From Acetobacter aceti NBRC 14818 (GTDB lineage: Bacteria > Pseudomonadota > Alphaproteobacteria > Acetobacterales > Acetobacteraceae), in assembly GCF_000193495.2 (NCBI RefSeq), contig NZ_AP023410.1, positions 1,488,001 through 1,552,000 of the forward strand: a stretch of DNA of 64,000 nt, given 5' to 3'. A program made the position numbers and the translations under genes. This document shows, one piece after another, positions 49,171 through 57,950 of this stretch. Below the pieces are notes generated by a model. It had not been told where the DNA came from. It saw only the letters and a list, made by a program, of their open reading frames with translations, and did no database searches. Every line of letters starts with the position of its first letter. Position 1 is the first letter of the stretch.

Positions 49171-50045
49171 TAGATATGTAATCCAGGATAACTTGGAACA
49201 CTTTGTACCCACGACATTAATGAGCCGCTGGGAGGAGAACGAAAAGATTGGTTGAGTTCAGATTCAACAAAGTTCATTATTTCATGAAAATCAGTTTTAT
49301 TTATAGATAAATTTCCTACATTACCTAATTCATTTTCATTTTTTAAGTATGATGTATTTACTGTATTTTCATTTATTTTATTTAATGATTTTCCTGATAT
49401 ATTCAGTAAATTTTTTTTTCCTACCTTTCTTTCCATTACATTTTTTGTGATTTTATTTTTATGATTTGTTTTATAATAAACGAAACTATGGTTTTTTATA
49501 TTTTCTGAGGAGATGCTTTGAGATGAGTTTATAAATTTTATGCTTGTATTTGGTTGTTTCTGCTCAATATGAGAGATGTGTAAACCATGAAATAACATTC
49601 CACTTCCATTATAGGTGGGGAATATTTTTTGTATATATCTATTTTTTTTTGATTTATCAGCTCTTGCCTTATATTCTAAAAAATTTAATAAATTAATGTT
49701 TCTGCTTATGTTCGTATTATTGTTTATTCCTTTATATTCACTATTTGATGTTATTTTGTTTTCATTATTTTTTAATTGTGTATTTATAAATTTATTTAAG
49801 TTTCTTTGGTTGTATGTGTATATTTTTTCTACATTTTTATAATTTAATAAATTTTTTGTGATATGGGTTTTTTGTGGTATTGAATTTGATGAGTTGAAAT
49901 TTTTTATATGACTGTTAAGACTTATTGTAAATTTTTTTCTTAAATAAGTTAAATGCGTTTTGAAATTATTATATTTTTTTATAAATAAATTTTGTAAGGA
50001 GTTTTTTTTGTTATAGGCATTTATTCGGAATTTTGCTCCAACCAT
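49170..50045 (-). CDS. Asn/Lys-rich protein in the tape-measure position
   Basis: 291 residues from ATG 50045, which has GGGAG upstream and overlaps the end of the tail-chaperone frame. The middle is extremely rich in Asn, Lys, Ile and Ser (KNNENKITSNSEYKGINNNT), driven by very AT-rich DNA: the row 49801-49860 has only about 10 G or C. The C-terminus returns to a normal mixture (FHEIMNFVESELNQSFRSPP). Position just after the frameshifted chaperone is where the tail tape measure gene normally lies, but length and composition are unlike any I know. May be a very short tape measure, a replacement gene, or a decayed remnant kept open. Confidence 0.5.
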   Translation of the reverse strand: MVGAKFRINAYNKKNSLQNLFIKKYNNFKTHLTYLRKKFTISLNSHIKNFNSSNSIPQKTHITKNLLNYKNVEKIYTYNQRNLNKFINTQLKNNENKITSNSEYKGINNNTNISRNINLLNFLEYKARADKSKKNRYIQKIFPTYNGSGMLFHGLHISHIEQKQPNTSIKFINSSQSISSENIKNHSFVYYKTNHKNKITKNVMERKVGKKNLLNISGKSLNKINENTVNTSYLKNENELGNVGNLSINKTDFHEIMNFVESELNQSFRSPPSGSLMSWVQSVPSYPGLHI

Positions 50046-50514
50046 TGAAGGCGCTCCCACGAAAACTCCCCTCCATCCATTTTCCCTATGACGATAATAG
50101 CAGCAGCTCGCAAACGCCAATCCCACTGCATAATCAAATCATAGGGAATGTTTGCCTTTAATAGAGTTATTATTTCTGATAAAGACGGAGAGGATGCTAA
50201 TTTTTTATTAAGTTTATATCGTCTTCTTCTGTACATTCGGTTGAAATAAGATAATCCTCAATTGACTTTATTCCATCTACACCAATATCATTCGCCAACA
50301 TGTCGAGCATATTTTTGTTTTTCGGAAAAGGCACGGGGATGCTATTAATGGCACGAATTGAGCACCATTGTTGTACAACATTTATATAAGTTTCATTTTT
50401 TGAGCCGTCTGGGCCACAAATCAAAATAATATCAAGCATTTCACTTGGTGTTATTTCTTTATAAATAAGCTCTTTGCCTGTTTCACAAACCAGTTTAACC
50501 ATATTATCTTTCAT
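50021..50514 (-). CDS. Tail assembly chaperone, long form made by -1 frameshift
   Basis: Predicted 164-residue fusion of the 105-residue short chaperone with the overlapping -1 frame. After the slip the sequence runs LASSPSLSEIITLLKANIPY and DWRLRAAAIIVIGKMDGGEF. The second frame has its own ATG at 50236, but no ribosome site stands out and the overlap is the classic G/GT or E/E+E' layout. The long form would bind the tape measure during tail assembly. Slip site: 50200-50206. Confidence 0.7.
50197..50514 (-). CDS. Tail assembly chaperone, short form
   Basis: 105 residues between the tube gene and the tape-measure position, beginning MKDNMVKLVCETGKELIYKE, with ITPSEMLDIILICGPDGSKN next. Ends TEEDDINLIKN directly at a slippery heptamer and a TAG stop. 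By analogy with lambda gpG it would be made in excess over the frameshift product. Assigned by position, size and overlap rather than strong sequence match. Confidence 0.65.
   Translation of the reverse strand: MKDNMVKLVCETGKELIYKEITPSEMLDIILICGPDGSKNETYINVVQQWCSIRAINSIPVPFPKNKNMLDMLANDIGVDGIKSIEDYLISTECTEEDDINLIKN
50200..50206 (-). promoter_or_regulatory. Programmed -1 frameshift heptamer A-AAA-AAT (tail chaperone)
   Basis: Read on the minus strand in the zero frame: TTA ATA AAA AAT TAG. The heptamer A-AAA-AAT fits X-XXY-YYZ and sits immediately before the stop. A -1 slip continues as AAA TTA GCA TCC into the downstream frame, which stays open for 59 codons. No stimulatory stem was confirmed. 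Confidence 0.7.
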
Positions 50515-50516
50515 TA

Positions 50517-50942
50517 TTATATAGCTCTTCTTAGGCTGGCGAAAAATGTTACAGATTGGGATACGACGCTTTCAGCTGTAAATTTACCTGCGTTTGAAAA
50601 CGCTAAAGTCAGACCACTATATTCAAATTTTGAAGTACTGCCATCACTTTCCTGAATATAACAATACAAAACACCTGATGAAATAGTGTTGGAGTTCCAA
50701 AAAGCAAGTTCATCTGTATTGAATAAATCGTCTAGAGCAGAATTTCCTCTATCGATCGTGAATGATCCTCTCCACCCAGCAGGTGTGTTAAATTCAACAG
50801 GAGGCTTGTTGAGAGGAGAAACTTTTTGGGCGCGAATTTCCTGATGGACACTGAAATCAGTAACATCCTGAATGTCGATCCTGTTTCCATTCCAAATAAG
50901 GATAATGGATCCTTGCCGACCAAGTGTGTATGTAGTAGCCAT
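50517..50942 (-). CDS. Phage tail tube protein
   Basis: 141 residues starting MATTYTLGRQGSIILIWNGN. Follows the sheath with overlapping stop and start (TAATG), the usual sheath-tube order in contractile phages. Beta-rich pattern with PAGWRGSFTIDRGNSALDDL and FSNAGKFTAESVVSQSVTFF, compatible with the tube fold. Two bases separate it from the chaperone gene. Confidence 0.75.
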   Translation of the reverse strand: MATTYTLGRQGSIILIWNGNRIDIQDVTDFSVHQEIRAQKVSPLNKPPVEFNTPAGWRGSFTIDRGNSALDDLFNTDELAFWNSNTISSGVLYCYIQESDGSTSKFEYSGLTLAFSNAGKFTAESVVSQSVTFFASLRRAI

Positions 50943-52504
50943 TAGTTACTAGAAACCGTCACACCGGCCCCTCCTGTAATATTTACAATAAATTTCTTAT
51001 TAATACCAAAATAGGTAACATTGATATCAGCTTGTAAAAAACCTAAAGAAATTCGAGATTGTGGATTATTTGTTGTTGAGCAGATGACGGAGTAGGGTGC
51101 ACTACCAGAAGCAGTACCAATGACGCCTTGTTGTTCTAAGTCAGAAAGAAATCCGGTTAAGGTAGCTTCAATATCAGTGAATAAAGTAGGAGATATTGGT
51201 TGACCAATATAAACTCCCATACCGTTGGCAAGTGTCTCACTGATAAAATTAGTTACTCTAGTATATTCATCACCATTATTTGTTGAGTTACTAGAGATAT
51301 TTATTCCAGCTCTAACAGTCCAGTAACTTCCTCCTGGAGCAGGATTGCAAATAACATCAATCCCATTGGTGAAAAGAGAAGTCAATTCTGCTGAAGAGTA
51401 AGTTAAGTTCTGACCAGAACTTATTAGGCCTGATTTTTGACTGCCAATAACACCATATATTTGTTTGTTAAGGCTCGGGAGTTGAGGCGAAAGAGCCGCC
51501 AATCGCCCTGCGACAAAACCTGTTGGAGGTACTAATCTGGTAAGAGAATTCTCACCATCGTACCAGTAAAGCCAGTCCCCTAGCATAGCTTTCAAACTAT
51601 AACTGTCTACACCGACTGAACTGCGTTTTGCTGAAGCTGTTTCAACAGATTCACTGGGGGGACCGGATGTGATCATATAGATTCCTTCCGATAAAGCAAA
51701 GGCGGCCTGAGTGGACCAAGTTGTATCATCTGTTACACCGGCAAGGACTGCCAGACTGCATTTTTGCCCTCTCAAGGCATACATGCCCGTGCGGGTAAGT
51801 CCATCTGATCCTAGCAGTATGTTGGCTGTTACAGCTGAATTTCCATCAGTCCCTCCTGTCAGAGCTGTGGTATTCATTGCACTCGGAGCTACATCGACTG
51901 CAGTGCCAAGTGTCGCTGTGATTATTGAACTTGGTCCCCTAATAGATGATTGTCCGTTATTGATGGCTGAAACAAAGTTGTTCCAAAAAACACCATTATC
52001 TGTTTGTTGAATTAAGTTATCAAATGTTTCTGGAAGATAGTTGGGCATCGTTACCGTTATCTTCCAGCTTTTAGGAGCCGAACCAGGAGAAATATTAAAG
52101 CTAATATTGTTTGATTCTGATCCTGTGTACTTTGATTTTATTAAAACTGGATATGTTTCGTTATCACTTTGTTGAAGTACTGGTGCAGAACCAACTGTGT
52201 CTGTACCATCCGTAACTCTTACTCCAACAAAATTGGAGGCCCCCTGCAAAATAGCGGTAGATGCAATGGTTGCTAAATCAAAGGCACTGTCTTGCATTGA
52301 GCCAAAATAGGCAGCTCGTTCTGCTGAAGTTCCAAAAACTAATGGGGTATTGGTGGGACCCCATGAGCTGGTTCCAACAATACCGACAATGTCAGTTTGA
52401 GCGCCAGATAATGAGGTTGTGCCACTTGTCTGAATTTGAATATAGAGATCTGGAACAGCAAGTGAACTTGTGTTCAATGTTCCCGACTGACTTATAACAG
52501 TCAT
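50942..52504 (-). CDS. Contractile tail sheath protein
   Basis: 520 residues from ATG 52504 (MTVISQSGTLNTSSLAVPDL), with AGGAAAAACA upstream; a longer in-frame start at 52564 is unlikely. The N-terminal VPDLYIQIQTSG plus QTDIVGIVGTSSWGPTNTPL is the sheath family opening; LYWYDGENSLTRLVPPTGFV and the C-terminal LGFLQADINVTYFGINKKFI also fit. Its presence makes this a myovirus-type tail, not lambda-like or a gene transfer agent of the Rhodobacter kind. Confidence 0.88.
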   Translation of the reverse strand: MTVISQSGTLNTSSLAVPDLYIQIQTSGTTSLSGAQTDIVGIVGTSSWGPTNTPLVFGTSAERAAYFGSMQDSAFDLATIASTAILQGASNFVGVRVTDGTDTVGSAPVLQQSDNETYPVLIKSKYTGSESNNISFNISPGSAPKSWKITVTMPNYLPETFDNLIQQTDNGVFWNNFVSAINNGQSSIRGPSSIITATLGTAVDVAPSAMNTTALTGGTDGNSAVTANILLGSDGLTRTGMYALRGQKCSLAVLAGVTDDTTWSTQAAFALSEGIYMITSGPPSESVETASAKRSSVGVDSYSLKAMLGDWLYWYDGENSLTRLVPPTGFVAGRLAALSPQLPSLNKQIYGVIGSQKSGLISSGQNLTYSSAELTSLFTNGIDVICNPAPGGSYWTVRAGINISSNSTNNGDEYTRVTNFISETLANGMGVYIGQPISPTLFTDIEATLTGFLSDLEQQGVIGTASGSAPYSVICSTTNNPQSRISLGFLQADINVTYFGINKKFIVNITGGAGVTVSSN

Positions 52505-52550
52505 TGTTTTTCCTAACTTATAATAATTTAAACCATTTAATAAATAATAT

Positions 52551-53399
52551 TTAAATGATTCCAATTACATCAAGAGAATTTACATCTATAGATGGCAACA
52601 ACAAGGGAGGACATGAGATTGTAGATATAATCGCAAACTCTATAGACCACATAATATCAACGCGATACAAATTCGCATTTAAATTATTGTCATATAACTT
52701 TCTATCCTGAAAATTTATAATTCCGCGGTCGAATGTTGCATTTGATAGGGTATCTGATGTTAATAAGGATTCTATTACTGCATTTTCCACATTATCACGT
52801 GCAACAATAGATGGAGAAAAAACAGAAGTACAGAACATATCTTCTAGCCGACTGATTTCTTGATACATAGTTGAATTTCCACCACAAAATCCTTTTACCA
52901 CTATCTCTGATTGTGATGTTATCGTTGATCCATCGATAGATATTAGGGCCGAATAATCCGATTTAATAAGTTCATAGATATTGTTCGTAACTGTAGCAGA
53001 ATCTTGACCTGATTGAACCACAACAGGATATGCTTTTTCTGATATGACTATGCCAGCGAGGCCATTTTGGAGAGCGGTCCCGGAAAATTCAACTTTACAT
53101 GATGAGTTTATAACATTATCTACAGATAGTCCAAACAAATCATTAGTGTCGAAAGTCTTCCACTGTCGCCCATATCGCGTTTTGTTTTTAGTCTGCCCTG
53201 GTTGCTGATTGACAGCTATCCAAGAAATCCCAGATGAAGACATCAAGTCTTTTGATAATTCTACTTCCTGAGGCCAGCCACGACAAATCTTTAAGTTTTC
53301 ATTAATTGTTGAAAGGAGGACACCGCTCGTATTTTCTGGATAGATATAGTTGTTTATTGTATTACAAATTATATTTTCTATTTCAGAAACTGAAGCCAT
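52551..53399 (-). CDS. Phage virion protein, unknown (before sheath)
   Basis: 282 residues, MASVSEIENIICNTINNYIY at the start, with WIAVNQQPGQTKNKTRYGRQ and a Leu/Pro-rich end (CPPLLLPSIDVNSLDVIGII). Overlaps the preceding stop by one base (coupled). Lies between connector genes and the sheath, a usual place for tail-terminator, spike-attached or neck proteins. No family recognised. Confidence 0.6.
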   Translation of the reverse strand: MASVSEIENIICNTINNYIYPENTSGVLLSTINENLKICRGWPQEVELSKDLMSSSGISWIAVNQQPGQTKNKTRYGRQWKTFDTNDLFGLSVDNVINSSCKVEFSGTALQNGLAGIVISEKAYPVVVQSGQDSATVTNNIYELIKSDYSALISIDGSTITSQSEIVVKGFCGGNSTMYQEISRLEDMFCTSVFSPSIVARDNVENAVIESLLTSDTLSNATFDRGIINFQDRKLYDNNLNANLYRVDIMWSIEFAIISTISCPPLLLPSIDVNSLDVIGII

Positions 53400-54079
53400 T
53401 ATGCTTGATCGCTCTTCGCCACCAAACGCAATCCGAATTCAGTCTCTTCAACAATTAAAACGTGATAACAATTCTGATCCATATCCTTAACCCTTAAGCC
53501 TTGATATAATGTGATATCAGGAATTTTAGGCATGAGTATTTCCCAGTTACCGAGAGAAAGATCAGTTCCTAGACCGGTTGGTGAGCGTCCGGATGCGGAT
53601 ACTTCAAGCATTGATACTTGATAGTTAGAAACCACTTCAACATCTTCTTTCCAAACTGGCCCAGAAGGAGATCGTAAACCAATTGAATTGTTATCAGAAG
53701 AAAGATCTGATTCATAAAAAGATATTGATTTGTTTGTCTGCACTATCAGTAGAGGTTTCCAAGGTTCAAATCGGGCAACAAAGTAAATATCTGTTGTAAT
53801 ATTCTCTATATTTTCATCTGGTTGTGTTTCGAGATAGTCACCTACAAGAATACCATTTGTATCAATGGAAGCAAACAAAAATTTATGTCCCCATATGGCC
53901 GGAGATACTCCGGTAAAGGATGCTGATGGATCAATAAGACACTTTAATGTAGCTATTTTTTCTGATGGTAGTGGCATGGATGAGCTTTGCGGGCGAGTTT
54001 GAATAACAGAAAATCCCACAACCGTTGCAGCCTTTTGAAATCCATAGGCAGCTTTTTTCTGTAATTTATCTATATCCAT
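53399..54079 (-). CDS. Phage virion protein, unknown (head-tail region)
   Basis: 226 residues beginning MDIDKLQKKAAYGFQKAATV, with VGFSVIQTRPQSSSMPLP, and PWKPLLIVQTNKSISFYESD later. Coupled at both ends by one-base overlaps with its neighbours. Place in the order (after capsid, before sheath) suggests a neck or head-completion protein. Not assigned to a family. Confidence 0.6.
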   Translation of the reverse strand: MDIDKLQKKAAYGFQKAATVVGFSVIQTRPQSSSMPLPSEKIATLKCLIDPSASFTGVSPAIWGHKFLFASIDTNGILVGDYLETQPDENIENITTDIYFVARFEPWKPLLIVQTNKSISFYESDLSSDNNSIGLRSPSGPVWKEDVEVVSNYQVSMLEVSASGRSPTGLGTDLSLGNWEILMPKIPDITLYQGLRVKDMDQNCYHVLIVEETEFGLRLVAKSDQA

Positions 54080-54462
54080 CAGATCGACATTTTTATTAAT
54101 AAGGAATTAAATCCAGGTCCGACATCGACCCCTATGAATTTAACCAGTTCCAGTCTTTGCTGCTTAAATAAACTAACTCTATCGGTAAATTCGTTTTTGT
54201 TATGAGTCCAGATAGCTGCTTTATCTGTATCTAAATTATCAGCAGAATTTGCTGGGCCTTGCTCGAGAACAGATAATGTCGCCAACATCGAGCGAATAAC
54301 TTGTATTTCTTCTTGTGAAAAATTTGATAGTCTATACTCTAAAATTCCGTAATGAGAAAAATAAAGCCAGCTACCGGAAATATGACTATTGCCACGAGCA
54401 GGATACCAACAATAACGCCGTATATTGACTTTTTCTATTTCGCTCAAAACATCTTCAGACAT
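54079..54462 (-). CDS. Putative head-tail connector protein
   Basis: 127 residues, MSEDVLSEIEKVNIRRYCWY then PARGNSHISGSWLYFSH. Size and position directly after the capsid gene fit a gp6/gp15-like adaptor. Coupled to the next gene by one base. Assigned mainly by position. Confidence 0.55.
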   Translation of the reverse strand: MSEDVLSEIEKVNIRRYCWYPARGNSHISGSWLYFSHYGILEYRLSNFSQEEIQVIRSMLATLSVLEQGPANSADNLDTDKAAIWTHNKNEFTDRVSLFKQQRLELVKFIGVDVGPGFNSLLIKMSI

Positions 54463-54515
54463 AGATAAAACTTTCTAGAAAATGACCCAGAAAATCTCTG
54501 GGTCATTTTAATTAT

Positions 54516-55883
54516 TTAGAGACTTTCAATAATGACGCCACGCTTCAGATAGCTGTTCGTCGATGTTGGAATGATTGAAGGATTGACAGTCGCATCTGTT
54601 GGGAGTGCAAAGCCTCCAATCCAGTACCAGGACTGAGCAATAATCTGTTTCAAGCGATCCAAAGGTTCTCTAGTAATCATCATGATACCGTCGACATTTT
54701 CGACCAGGGCTCGGTCACTGTCTGGAATATCAACGGATCCGTTGTAATCGCCTTCAATTAGAGCTCCCTGGCCGCAAACAATCGCTCTATGGATAACGCC
54801 GCTACCAAGGGAAGCCTGCAGTGGTGCCTCAGTCGTAGGAATAAATCTTACTCCTAAAAGTTCCACAACAGAGCCAGAGCGATAGGCTTCACTGCCGTAA
54901 GCACCACGATACAAATATTTAAAATCACCATCACGAAAAAGACCGAGCATCTGCTGATCATCGAGGTAGCAGTGATAGGCGCCATCGATAGTGGGCACGT
55001 TATTCATACGTAGAGCAGCTACAGCAGCGAGGACAGTCTGAATGCCTAACGTGTCACCTGTGATGTAATTACTGGAACCGTAATTGCCTTCAGGTGCAAC
55101 CAGTTGTGCTGTAGTCAGTCGATTATTCGGACGCAAGACAAGTGGAGCTGTTGAAGCCACGACAGCATTTCCTTCTGCGCCATCGCTAACGGACACAGCA
55201 GTAGAGAATGTCAGCACACCCGATATGCCCAGGGGGGCGGTCGAAATATTAACAGAGTCATATGCGACGCTGATGAGGGTGTAGGCGTTGCTTCCCACAG
55301 TTACAGTCATGCCTGATGACTGAGCTACCGAAACTACCTGCCCGGTTGCGTTTAAAACTCTTTCAAAACCACGCACATCGTCGACAGAGACCTGCGTGCT
55401 GGAAGCGCTAATAGAGGTTGTTACCCGGGTGTTGCCGCCCATGTAACCACCGACACCGCCAGACGGACCAGCGAAAAGGGTATTCCGTGCAATTCTATCA
55501 AGGGATTGAAGTGCCTGGATGCCGTTGGTGTTTGCATTAGCAAGGAACTGATCGCTGATCCCGACACCTTCACTGACAACATTGAGATCAATGGTGTCAC
55601 CATACTGATTGATCGTCAGTGTATATTGTTCAACAGACCAGGTTGAAGGAGTCAGGCCATTGTCAAAGTTGGTGTTTTGTGACGGCGACATTGGAACGGT
55701 GACGGGTGCCTTCAAACCCTTGCGGGTTTTAGTAATGCTTTCACCAATTCTATTTGGAAAAATTTCTCTGTCTGCGATAGCGCGAAAAGCAATTCGAGAC
55801 TGCAGACCGGCAGAGAATTCGCGGGCAAGGTAGCCTTCCTGAATAATAGGCTGAAGCTGAGCGGGAAAGTTATCAATAGCCAT
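54516..55883 (-). CDS. Major capsid protein with a likely inserted beta domain
   Basis: 455 residues. The first part (MAIDNFPAQLQPIIQEGYLA, NFDNGLTPSTWSVEQYTLTI) and NAN-rich NGIQALQSLDRIARNTLFAG fit an HK97-fold capsid of the P22/N4-gp56-like kind. Residues about 155-248 look like an extra Ig-like or beta domain, rich in Thr/Ser/Val (SASSTQVSVDDVRGF; VTVGSNAYTLISVAYDSVNI). The shell resumes at RPNNRLTTAQLVAPEGNYGS and ends LPTDATVNPSIIPTSTNSYL. The strongest ribosome site in the block is expected here, but was not scored. Confidence 0.78.
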   Translation of the reverse strand: MAIDNFPAQLQPIIQEGYLAREFSAGLQSRIAFRAIADREIFPNRIGESITKTRKGLKAPVTVPMSPSQNTNFDNGLTPSTWSVEQYTLTINQYGDTIDLNVVSEGVGISDQFLANANTNGIQALQSLDRIARNTLFAGPSGGVGGYMGGNTRVTTSISASSTQVSVDDVRGFERVLNATGQVVSVAQSSGMTVTVGSNAYTLISVAYDSVNISTAPLGISGVLTFSTAVSVSDGAEGNAVVASTAPLVLRPNNRLTTAQLVAPEGNYGSSNYITGDTLGIQTVLAAVAALRMNNVPTIDGAYHCYLDDQQMLGLFRDGDFKYLYRGAYGSEAYRSGSVVELLGVRFIPTTEAPLQASLGSGVIHRAIVCGQGALIEGDYNGSVDIPDSDRALVENVDGIMMITREPLDRLKQIIAQSWYWIGGFALPTDATVNPSIIPTSTNSYLKRGVIIESL

Positions 55884-55896
55884 TAAATTTTGACCT

Positions 55897-56463
55897 TTAA
55901 TTATAGCGACGAGAATAAGACGGTGCTACTCTTTTTAAAGAGCGTTTGTATTCAGATTCAGACATATCTTTAACAGGCAATGCTGTGTTGGCTTTTGCCT
56001 TAGGCGTAAGAGCTGAACGAGCAGTGCTGCTCATTTTTCCAGCTCGACTGGTGTCTGCAAAAAGAAAAGGTTTTTTTGACTTTAAATCAGCTATAGCTGT
56101 GTCGATTCCAAGAATATTTCCATTTTCATCTAAGGTAATTTCAGATGAATCTAAAAGCGGTAGACAGTCCAGATCAATAAGTCCAGAAGAAATAGCTTGT
56201 GATTTGATTTCGGAGTCAATTTTTATTCTAGAAACTTCTTGCGCCTGCTTTTCTGCCATTACCGCTGTTTCAGCCTTCAAATTGAGCAACTCTTCTTCGA
56301 CAGACAGAGCGTAGGCTTTCGATGCGGCAAGATCGGCCTGAACTTGAGCCAGTTGATTTGAAAATGCATTAGCTACACTATCAGCTGCTGACCGGGGTGT
56401 GTTGGATGCTCCATCTGAAATATTACTATCTTTGCTTTCAGACGATCCTGAATTTACTTCCAT
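55897..56463 (-). CDS. Phage scaffold-like protein
   Basis: 188 residues, Ser/Asp/Ala-rich at the N-terminus, then a helical, coiled-coil-like stretch (AQVQADLAASKAYALSVEEE then LLNLKAETAVMAEKQAQEVS) and a basic C-terminus (EYKRSLKRVAPSYSRRYN). This is the build of assembly scaffolds, and it lies between portal and capsid. No protease signature is visible. Confidence 0.7.
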   Translation of the reverse strand: MEVNSGSSESKDSNISDGASNTPRSAADSVANAFSNQLAQVQADLAASKAYALSVEEELLNLKAETAVMAEKQAQEVSRIKIDSEIKSQAISSGLIDLDCLPLLDSSEITLDENGNILGIDTAIADLKSKKPFLFADTSRAGKMSSTARSALTPKAKANTALPVKDMSESEYKRSLKRVAPSYSRRYN

Positions 56464-56493
56464 TTATTCTCCGCAGCGATATTGATTTTCTTT

Positions 56494-57942
56494 TTAAGAT
56501 AACTCATTATCGTTCAATATTTTCTTTATTTCTTCAGCAACATGCTGAACATGCGTTGCAGGTTTCATCATTCTGACTGCGGTGTCCATTGACACAACTC
56601 CGGCAGTTTTTGCTGACTGCACCGCATTGGCTATAGTCTGCATGTCCCCAAAGGTTGGTTCAAACCATGCAGGCCAGACAAGTGAAATATTTTTTGCCTG
56701 AAGTTCACCATAACTCTGTCCTGCAATCTTTAAATCTGGAAATTTTTGAGTAATTAGAGTAATCAAGTTGATAACTGAGACCAGTCCGCAATCTCCATAA
56801 GATCTGCGTAGACGACCAACGAGCCATGTTAAACCGAGACACATGAGTTCCATAGCGCGCCCTGATTGAGCAGCACTAACGCGGTCTCCATGTGCGCGGT
56901 TTCCATGCATTGCTTCTAAGGCCAGGGAACGTAAGGCTTGCCACATATTGAGAGCTGCTGCGGCCCCAGTCCCATTAATTTCAAGAAGTTTTGCATCGCT
57001 GCCTTGCGGTAAGGCAATTGCATGCGAGGCATCTTTGGTAAATGAAGAGGTTAAACCATTTGAGATTTGATATTCATCAACTGAAAGCACCATCGTTGGA
57101 TCAGAGGAATAACGTAGTCCTCTCACTGTTTGTGAAAGAAGGTAATCAGCATCAATCATGGCATCAATACCCGCACTAAAAGTGCATTTTCCATCAGGAG
57201 CGTTAGGATCTGCAGACGGAAGATTCTTGATCCAGACGATAGGTATTACTCCTAATCCATGCTGTGTGCAGCGCGCTTCATCTCGGATAAGTTGGGTATT
57301 CTTATCTGCACTGTATTCGACAGGAATAGGATCGTACCAGATAGTCTCAAATTCAGTGAAATCTCTTGTGAACCAATAATTTCCATCAGGAAATTCGCCG
57401 AATCCAGCTTTTTTTAATCCATCAGCGTCAACAATATACTGCTCTCTTACATAAACAAGTTTTCTGGGATCGAGAAGTGAGAAGGTTGGTTCAAGAAAAC
57501 AGGTTCGTTTTAATTCAACTACAAGCTCATTTTCTATGGCCTGAACTAGGATTGCAACCGATCCTACAGCCCCCATAACTGCAGCCTGCTCCATAAGAGA
57601 CGGCAGATTTAGATCGAAGCAAATTTTTCGTATTTTTGCTTCGATCTCGCAGTCTTCATTATCATCGTCTTTTTGGACGTGGATGGAAGGCCAGTGAGAA
57701 GCACTAAAAAGTAAGGAAACAGTATCATCCACTACAACATTGCATAAATGTGTTCTGACGGAAGGGCGTCTTTTATTGATCGGGATATATGAACCATCGC
57801 CACCACACGTCTTGAAGAAAGGATATCGAATATGGTCATAAAGGCTTCCATCCAGAACTTTTTCCAGAGCGAGAAGATTTCTTGTTCTATTCGAGTATTG
57901 TGATGGAAAATTCATACTTTTTTTTAATTCGTGCCAGTCCAC
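56494..57942 (-). CDS. Phage portal protein
   Basis: 482 residues between terminase and scaffold. Contains the portal wing and clip pattern: THLCNVVVDDTVSLLFSASH, VMGAVGSVAILVQAIENELV, GIDAMIDADYLLSQTVRGLR and ALEAMHGNRAHGDRVSAAQS, ending in a helix-rich stem region. Resembles SPP1 gp6-type portals in layout. Eight bases follow the terminase stop. Confidence 0.8.
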   Translation of the reverse strand: MDWHELKKSMNFPSQYSNRTRNLLALEKVLDGSLYDHIRYPFFKTCGGDGSYIPINKRRPSVRTHLCNVVVDDTVSLLFSASHWPSIHVQKDDDNEDCEIEAKIRKICFDLNLPSLMEQAAVMGAVGSVAILVQAIENELVVELKRTCFLEPTFSLLDPRKLVYVREQYIVDADGLKKAGFGEFPDGNYWFTRDFTEFETIWYDPIPVEYSADKNTQLIRDEARCTQHGLGVIPIVWIKNLPSADPNAPDGKCTFSAGIDAMIDADYLLSQTVRGLRYSSDPTMVLSVDEYQISNGLTSSFTKDASHAIALPQGSDAKLLEINGTGAAAALNMWQALRSLALEAMHGNRAHGDRVSAAQSGRAMELMCLGLTWLVGRLRRSYGDCGLVSVINLITLITQKFPDLKIAGQSYGELQAKNISLVWPAWFEPTFGDMQTIANAVQSAKTAGVVSMDTAVRMMKPATHVQHVAEEIKKILNDNELS

Positions 57943-57950
57943 TTTATTTC

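Noticed and set aside
49615..49842. Plus-strand 75-residue hydrophobic frame (FCIYLFFFDLSALALYSKKF)
   Set aside because: It is the complement of the Asn/Lys-rich gene; AAT and AAA codons read in reverse give Ile and Phe, so the membrane-like look is an artefact.
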